Below are positions 5,117 through 7,205 of a stretch of 7,205 nt of DNA, piece by piece (position 1 is the first letter of the stretch; the number at the start of each line of letters is the position of its first letter). This DNA is from Actinomycetota bacterium (GTDB taxonomy: Bacteria; Actinomycetota; Rubrobacteria; Rubrobacterales; Rubrobacteraceae), in NCBI GenBank assembly GCA_020200675.1, contig JAIVIG010000047.1, positions 1-7,205 of the forward strand. The letters run 5' to 3'. The notes below the pieces were generated by a model that did not search any database, was not told the origin of the DNA, and was given only the letters and a program-made list of their open reading frames with translations. Position numbers and translations under genes: made by a program.

Positions 5117-5217
5117 TGGCCCGGGTGCTGGACGACCGGTTCACGGCGCGGATCGACGAGCCCTTCGTCGTGTTCATCATCGGGATGTGGCCTCGCTTGC
5201 ACAAAGCCTGTGCCTGA
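5116..5217 (+). pseudogene. Truncated DUF4188-family gene (5' remnant)
   Basis: The ATG shares its first base with the TGA of the repeat-protein gene, so this was the next gene of the cassette. The first 24 residues, MARVLDDRFTARIDEPFVVF followed by IIGM, match the start of DUF4188 proteins (monooxygenase-like, usually about 120-160 residues), which continue after IGM with a conserved RIN-x-W region. Here the frame instead reads WPRLHKACA and stops, so some 80% of the gene is missing. The break is near 5187, where a minus-strand coding remnant begins. The truncated peptide is unlikely to be functional. The family call rests on one conserved segment. Confidence 0.6.
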
Positions 5218-5326
5218 GGGCGGCGAGTTCCCGTTCAAGGCGCTCCAGGTCCTCCGAATAGTCCGCAGGCGGGTCCTCGCGGGCGCGCTCCTCCTGTAGC
5301 CTCCGGTCTATCTCCTGCCGTCTCCG
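5177..5326 (-). pseudogene. Remnant of a coiled-coil protein gene
   Basis: On the minus strand an open frame without any ATG, GTG or TTG start gives RRRQEIDRRLQEERAREDPP then ADYSEDLERLERELAALRHR and LCASEATSR, ending at a TGA at 5179-5177. The heptad-like Leu/Arg/Glu pattern, the GC-ending codons and the absence of Pro or Gly outside one linker look like a genuine protein fragment. Upstream (5327-5362) the frame loses this character and meets a TAG. The last residues are read from DNA that belongs to the DUF4188 remnant, so both genes appear cut at the same joint. No family is recognised. Confidence 0.4.
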
Positions 5327-5353
5327 ACACGTACTCCGTATAGGTCGGACTTC

Positions 5354-5386
5354 CTGAGAACACTACGGACGAACGTCTGAGAACAC
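5354..5386 (-). repeat. Direct repeat CTGAGAACAC, two copies 23 bp apart
   Basis: Identical 10-mers stand at 5354-5363 and 5377-5386 (GTGTTCTCAG on the minus strand). Spaced direct repeats of this sort occur at the ends of some insertion sequences (IS21-like elements, for instance), and the place is close to the broken gene joint at 5187. No transposase or matching opposite end is seen in the window. Confidence 0.5.
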
Positions 5387-5577
5387 CCCTTCTAGGCAAC
5401 TCGGTGCATAAGGGCGAGGACTGTCGCGCACTTAAACTAACGTAAGTCACATGGTCGTGTGACCCACATCATCTGTTGCCGTGACGACAGTCAATGTCGG
5501 ATTGCCAACGCTAGGTGCATAAGATACAAAAGGGATAAGAAAAGGAGCGGCAGCTCCCTAGGAAGGAGGCTAAAGAG
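5387..5577. other. Intergenic region before the ferredoxin gene
   Basis: There is no gene here, and the DNA is less GC-rich than the left part of the window. It holds a 10-bp direct repeat GGTGCATAAG at 5403-5412 and 5514-5523; a perfect 6-bp dyad GTCACA (5446-5451) / TGTGAC (5458-5463); a 5-bp dyad CGACA (5485-5489) / TGTCG (5495-5499); and a 5-bp hairpin GGAGC (5544-5548) / GCTCC (5553-5557) with loop GGCA just ahead of the ferredoxin ribosome site. Any of these may be regulatory; none matches a site I can name. Confidence 0.55.
5502..5530 (+). promoter_or_regulatory. Possible ferredoxin promoter
   Basis: TTGCCA (5502-5507, five of six) is followed after 17 bp by TACAAA (5525-5530, four of six). 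One copy of GGTGCATAAG lies inside the spacer. The leader to the ATG would be about 40 bases. Confidence 0.35.
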
Positions 5578-5811
5578 ATGACCTACGTAATTACGGAGCC
5601 CTGTATAGGTACCAAGGACCAGTCCTGTGTCGAGGTTTGCCCGGTCGACTGCATCTACGACGGCGGGGACCAGTTCTTCATCAACCCCGAGGAGTGCATT
5701 GACTGCGGCGCCTGCGAGCCGGAGTGCCCAGTTGAGGCCATCTACCCCGAGGACGAAGTCCCCGAGGAGATGCAGAGCTACATAGCCAAAAATGTCGACT
5801 ACTTCGAGTAA
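5578..5811 (+). CDS. fdxA: Seven-iron ferredoxin (3Fe-4S/4Fe-4S)
   Basis: The 77-residue product is a soluble electron carrier of the FdxA type common in actinobacteria. The cysteine pattern is complete: Cys9-x7-Cys17-x3-Cys21-P-x2-Cys25, then Cys40-x2-Cys43-x2-Cys46-x3-Cys50-P. By comparison with Azotobacter ferredoxin I, Cys9, Cys17 and Cys50 hold the 3Fe-4S cluster, and Cys21, Cys40, Cys43 and Cys46 hold the 4Fe-4S cluster. Cys25 corresponds to the free cysteine near that cluster. The C-terminal part is acidic (PEDEVPEE), and the protein ends NVDYFE as usual in this family. The start has AAGGAGG eight bases upstream. It stands alone, with no redox partner next to it, so partner enzymes (for example P450s or reductases) cannot be named. 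No clear terminator follows. Confidence 0.95.
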   Translation: MTYVITEPCIGTKDQSCVEVCPVDCIYDGGDQFFINPEECIDCGACEPECPVEAIYPEDEVPEEMQSYIAKNVDYFE

Positions 5812-5849
5812 TCATACCGGTCGCTTTTCAACCAGAGAAGAGGAATAGC

Positions 5850-5884
5850 CCGGAGCCCCTACAGAGAATGTAAGGACCCCGGCC
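5850..5884 (+). repeat. Duplicated intergenic element, copy 1
   Basis: The element starts CCGGAGCCC and ends AAGGACCCCGGCC. Against copy 2 (6648-6684) it has four substitutions and a 2-bp gap. The ends CCGG / CCGG can pair. It lies about 40 bp beyond the ferredoxin stop. Confidence 0.75.
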
Positions 5885-6023
5885 AAGTTCCGCCCCTATG
5901 CGGGTGGGGCTATGCGGGATGCTGCATACGGATTTCCGAGAAGTAGACCTCTTCTACGCAGCTCGGCGAATAGGACATGAGAATATGCTTCGACCAAGAG
6001 TGCGGTTCAGCTTTAGTAATGTG

Positions 6024-6068
6024 TGGTACAATATTGGTTACGCCGTCGTTGTACCTCGAGTAGGAGGT
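6024..6068 (+). promoter_or_regulatory. Extended -10 promoter with dyad and strong ribosome site
   Basis: TGGTACAAT (6024-6032) is a TGn-type extended -10 box. It overlaps the left arm of a perfect 7-bp inverted repeat, GGTACAA (6025-6031) / TTGTACC (6049-6055). A strong ribosome site AGGAGG (6062-6067) follows, nine bases before an ATG at 6077. No clear -35 box is seen. The set looks like a regulated start site whose gene is missing. Confidence 0.4.
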
Positions 6069-6076
6069 AAGGACCG

Positions 6077-6097
6077 ATGAGCAGGAAGGCCGACTAA
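6077..6097 (+). other. Six-codon reading frame behind a strong ribosome site
   Basis: The ATG after AGGAGG opens only MSRKAD before TAA, with a second stop right after in another frame. It may be the start of a decayed gene or a leader peptide. No coding continuation is convincing: the frame after the stop stays open to about 6258 but without recognisable sequence. Confidence 0.3.
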
Positions 6098-6250
6098 GTA
6101 GCCGCAGGCACTGGCGTTGTGGCACGACCAGGGTTTGTCGCGCGGGCTGGTGATCGCCGACTCTTGACAGGAGCGGCTTCGCTGGCCCGAATATTTTGCT
6201 ACCTACTAGAGATCTACTCTCGGGAGCTAACAGAGTCAACTTCGACCCCG

Positions 6251-6269
6251 TGCCCCTGAGGATGGGGCA
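6251..6269 (-). terminator. Hairpin after the 6273-6551 gene
   Basis: TGCCCC (6251-6256) pairs perfectly with GGGGCA (6264-6269) over a 7-base loop, three bases beyond the stop of the minus-strand gene. A further G-T pair extends the stem. No U-run follows on the minus strand, so it is at best a weak intrinsic terminator or a 3'-end stabiliser. Confidence 0.35.
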
Positions 6270-6272
6270 TCG

Positions 6273-6551
6273 CTAGGAGTCTGTAGCGCGCGGCTCTGTC
6301 CGCTCGTCCTCCTCTGCTAGGCGTATCCAGCCCACAACGCTCCAGGGGTAGAAGTATCGGGAGAACTGGCTTTGATCGTGGTGCCGCGTCACCAGCATGA
6401 CGACGCCCCTATCGTTGACATCTTCCAGGTATACGGGCGCGGCGGCTCGGAGATCGCTGGAGAGGGTTTCCGTCGTCTCCAGCATCACCTCCTGCCCGAT
6501 CCACGCCTCGGGGATTTTTCCTTCTGAGGCGCTCGGCCTCTCCCGGTCCAT
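6273..6551 (-). CDS. Small uncharacterised protein, predicted beta-barrel
   Basis: The 92-residue product begins MDRERPSASEGKIPEAWIGQ. The ATG at 6551 is chosen because AGGAGG stands eight bases upstream; a GTG one codon earlier is an alternative. The core, from about residue 19 to 78, alternates short strands and turns: EVMLETTE, APVYLEDVNDRGVVMLVTRH, FSRYFYPWSVVGWIRLAEED. The FYPW-x-x-V-x-x-I segment and the preceding G-V-V-M-L turn resemble small Sm- or SH3-like barrels, but this is a structural guess. The tail is acidic then polar. No family or function is recognised. It stands alone on the minus strand, with an inverted repeat at 6578-6598 upstream and a hairpin just past its stop. Confidence 0.72.
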   Translation of the reverse strand: MDRERPSASEGKIPEAWIGQEVMLETTETLSSDLRAAAPVYLEDVNDRGVVMLVTRHHDQSQFSRYFYPWSVVGWIRLAEEDERTEPRATDS

Positions 6552-6577
6552 CACAGTGCCCTCCTCTTTTCGCTCCT

Positions 6578-6598
6578 GTAAGGGTAGGATACCTTTAC
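6578..6598. promoter_or_regulatory. Inverted repeat upstream of the 6273-6551 gene (candidate operator)
   Basis: GTAAGGGTA (6578-6586), spacer GGA, TACCTTTAC (6590-6598): 9-bp arms with one mismatch. It lies 27 bases upstream of the start, where a promoter would be expected, and its length and spacing suit a dimeric repressor. TATCCT within it on the minus strand could serve as a weak -10 box. Confidence 0.5.
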
Positions 6599-6612
6599 CG
6601 AAAGCCTGTCGC

Positions 6613-6647
6613 CCTTCGGCGGACCGGAGCTCCGAGCCAACCGAAGG
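6613..6647. repeat. Nested inverted repeat
   Basis: CCTTCGG (6613-6619) and CCGAAGG (6641-6647) enclose a perfect 10-bp palindrome CGGAGCTCCG (6625-6634). The two share almost the same centre (6630 and 6629.5). It lies between the divergent small genes. No U-run follows on either side. Confidence 0.5.
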
Positions 6648-6684
6648 CCGGAGCCCTTATAGAGAGAGTGCAAGGACCCCGGCC
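6648..6684 (+). repeat. Duplicated intergenic element, copy 2
   Basis: This is nearly the same sequence as copy 1 at 5850-5884 and in the same orientation. Here the ends are extended to GGCCGG (6646-6651) and CCGGCC (6679-6684), which pair perfectly. It ends 15 bases before the ATG at 6700 and so forms most of the leader of that gene. Confidence 0.75.
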
Positions 6685-6699
6685 CGGTCGTAGTCTAGA

Positions 6700-6942
6700 A
6701 TGGAGACCGTGCCCACCTGGAACGAAGACGAAGCCACGAGGATTGCCGAGGCTGCCGAAGCGTGGATGCGGGAGCACCAGCCTCCCGGCTACACCCCGAC
6801 CCCCGAGGAGAGCCGGAGGATGTCAATCCTGCATTCCAGGCGCCAAGAAGCCGGGCGGATGAGGGACATGTGCGCTTGGCAGATGATCCACATGTCCCTC
6901 CTCTGCTTGGCGATAGCCTCCTACCGTAGGTTCGCCGGATGA
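6700..6942 (+). CDS. Small uncharacterised protein
   Basis: The 80-residue product begins METVPTWNEDEATRIAEAAE. The first half is acidic and helical (EAAEAWMREHQPPGYTPTPE), and the second is basic then hydrophobic, with a possible short membrane or amphipathic helix MIHMSLLCLAIASYRRF near the C-terminus (about 62-78). No Shine-Dalgarno sequence is visible before the ATG: the nearest AAGGA lies 23 bases upstream inside repeat copy 2. Translation may therefore be leaderless or weak, or depend on structure. The next gene follows after 18 bases with its own good ribosome site, so they probably form an operon. No family is recognised. Confidence 0.6.
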   Translation: METVPTWNEDEATRIAEAAEAWMREHQPPGYTPTPEESRRMSILHSRRQEAGRMRDMCAWQMIHMSLLCLAIASYRRFAG

Positions 6943-6960
6943 GGGATAAGGAGTTATGTG

Positions 6961-7152
6961 ATGGACCAGCATGAGGATTTACAGGAGTTGCTTACGCGAC
7001 TCAACAACGTCCGCGACTCTATGGAAGCAGCGTTAGGCTATGTGAGGGGCATTGAGGACGACTACCGGCGTGGGCTGCTCGAAGCTCACATCAAGGGCGC
7101 TATACGCGAAATAACCGAGCAAATATCCGAGCTTGTGTCTGCGCGTAAGTAA
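6961..7152 (+). CDS. Small helical protein
   Basis: The 63-residue product begins MDQHEDLQELLTRLNNVRDS. It looks fully helical, with hydrophobic residues every three to four positions (LQELL, MEAALGYV, LLEAHI, IREITEQISELV), so a helical hairpin or coiled coil is likely. The ATG at 6961 has AAGGAG seven bases upstream; an in-frame GTG at 6958 is an alternative. It sits 18 bases behind the 6700-6942 gene and was probably co-transcribed with it. Codon use is less GC-biased than in the left half of the window. No family is recognised; the size would suit a small regulator or partner protein, but nothing shows this. Confidence 0.7.
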   Translation: MDQHEDLQELLTRLNNVRDSMEAALGYVRGIEDDYRRGLLEAHIKGAIREITEQISELVSARK

Positions 7153-7162
7153 AAGGACGGTA

Positions 7163-7176
7163 GAGGACCAGTCCTC
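7163..7176. repeat. Short palindrome at the window end
   Basis: GAGGAC-CA-GTCCTC is a perfect 6-bp dyad with a 2-base centre, 11 bases after the stop of the last gene. No U-run follows, so a terminator is not supported. Confidence 0.4.
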
Positions 7177-7205
7177 CAAGCTCAGCGCCCCTGACGGCAG
7201 AGGAA

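Larger units (their letters stand above)
5812..6272. other. Long intergenic region, lower GC, no convincing gene
   Basis: I find no gene I can defend in these 460 bases. They contain copy 1 of a repeated element (5850-5884), an inverted repeat GCCCC (5892-5896) / GGGGC (5906-5910) overlapping a direct repeat CTATGCGGG (5896-5904 and 5910-5918), a possible promoter with dyad and short reading frame (6024-6097), and a hairpin at 6251-6269. A 60-codon frame at 5898-6080 has random third-position use and no ribosome site. Confidence 0.6.

Noticed and set aside
5235..5450. Minus-strand 71-residue frame
   Set aside because: The sequence is Gly/Pro/Arg-rich and without pattern; a different minus frame in the same place reads as a coiled coil.
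5898..6080. 60-residue plus-strand frame after repeat copy 1
   Set aside because: Third-position GC is near 50%, there is no ribosome site, and nothing in the translation is protein-like. Kept only as a possible reason for the position of the repeat.
6102..6164. Short coding-like plus-strand stretch PQALALWHDQGLSRGLVIADS
   Set aside because: Twenty-one codons between two stops with no start; too short to claim a gene, though it might be debris of the gene missing behind 6077.
5910..6239. 109-residue minus-strand frame
   Set aside because: It has no ribosome site, weak composition and no recognisable pattern in a low-GC intergenic stretch.
5812..6272. tRNA or other structured RNA in the long gap
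   Set aside because: No T-loop-like motif or cloverleaf pairing was found; only short hairpins are present.
6397..6693. 98-residue plus-strand frame
   Set aside because: It is antisense to the 6273-6551 gene, has no ribosome site, and runs into the repeat region.
6668..6862. 64-residue plus-strand frame starting inside repeat copy 2
   Set aside because: It is Pro/Arg/Gly-rich shadow of the 6700-6942 gene and begins within the repeat.

Overview
The window looks like a chromosomal (or large-replicon) piece of a GC-rich actinobacterium, most likely Rubrobacter or a close relative. This is inferred, not proven. The reasons are the high third-position GC over most of the window, an F420-dependent oxidoreductase of the G6PDH type, an Eis-type acetyltransferase, a seven-iron ferredoxin of actinobacterial type, strong GGAGG-type ribosome binding sites, and several PadR-linked uncharacterised membrane proteins.

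Layout. Positions 1-490 (minus) carry the first half of an F420-dependent LLM-class oxidoreductase that runs off the window. Positions 491-728 hold a tandem heptamer array and an inverted copy of it, which could fold into a long stem in minus-strand RNA. Positions 729-1901 (minus) are a complete Eis-family GNAT acetyltransferase. An AT-rich divergent intergenic region (1902-2058) separates it from a plus-strand operon at 2059-3531: a PadR regulator, a two-helix membrane protein with a C-terminal winged helix, and a four-helix membrane protein with a GHAHAG motif. The last two genes are joined by an ATGA overlap. A second PadR gene lies convergently at 3541-4128 (minus). It is divergent from a plus-strand cassette at 4260-5217: a four-helix membrane protein with an HHVDH motif, a 55-residue one-helix protein, an 80-residue protein built of ten five-residue repeats, and the truncated start of a DUF4188 protein. 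The 4129-4210 intergenic region holds two ATGT-N8-ACAT dyads 42 bp apart, placed over two overlapping back-to-back promoters. This is the best-supported regulatory arrangement in the window.

From about 5187 the sequence changes character. The DUF4188 gene breaks off, a coiled-coil gene remnant lies on the other strand, and base composition becomes less GC-rich. The intact genes here are a seven-iron ferredoxin (5578-5811) and three small uncharacterised genes (6273-6551 minus; 6700-6942 and 6961-7152 plus). The rest is intergenic DNA with short inverted repeats and a 35-37 bp element present twice. This right-hand part reads as accessory or rearranged DNA.

How the genes fit together: both PadR proteins sit next to genes they probably control, one as the first gene of its own operon and one divergently. 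Both target sets consist mainly of small membrane proteins with conserved histidines and no known function. No complete mobile element, CRISPR array, rRNA or tRNA is visible.
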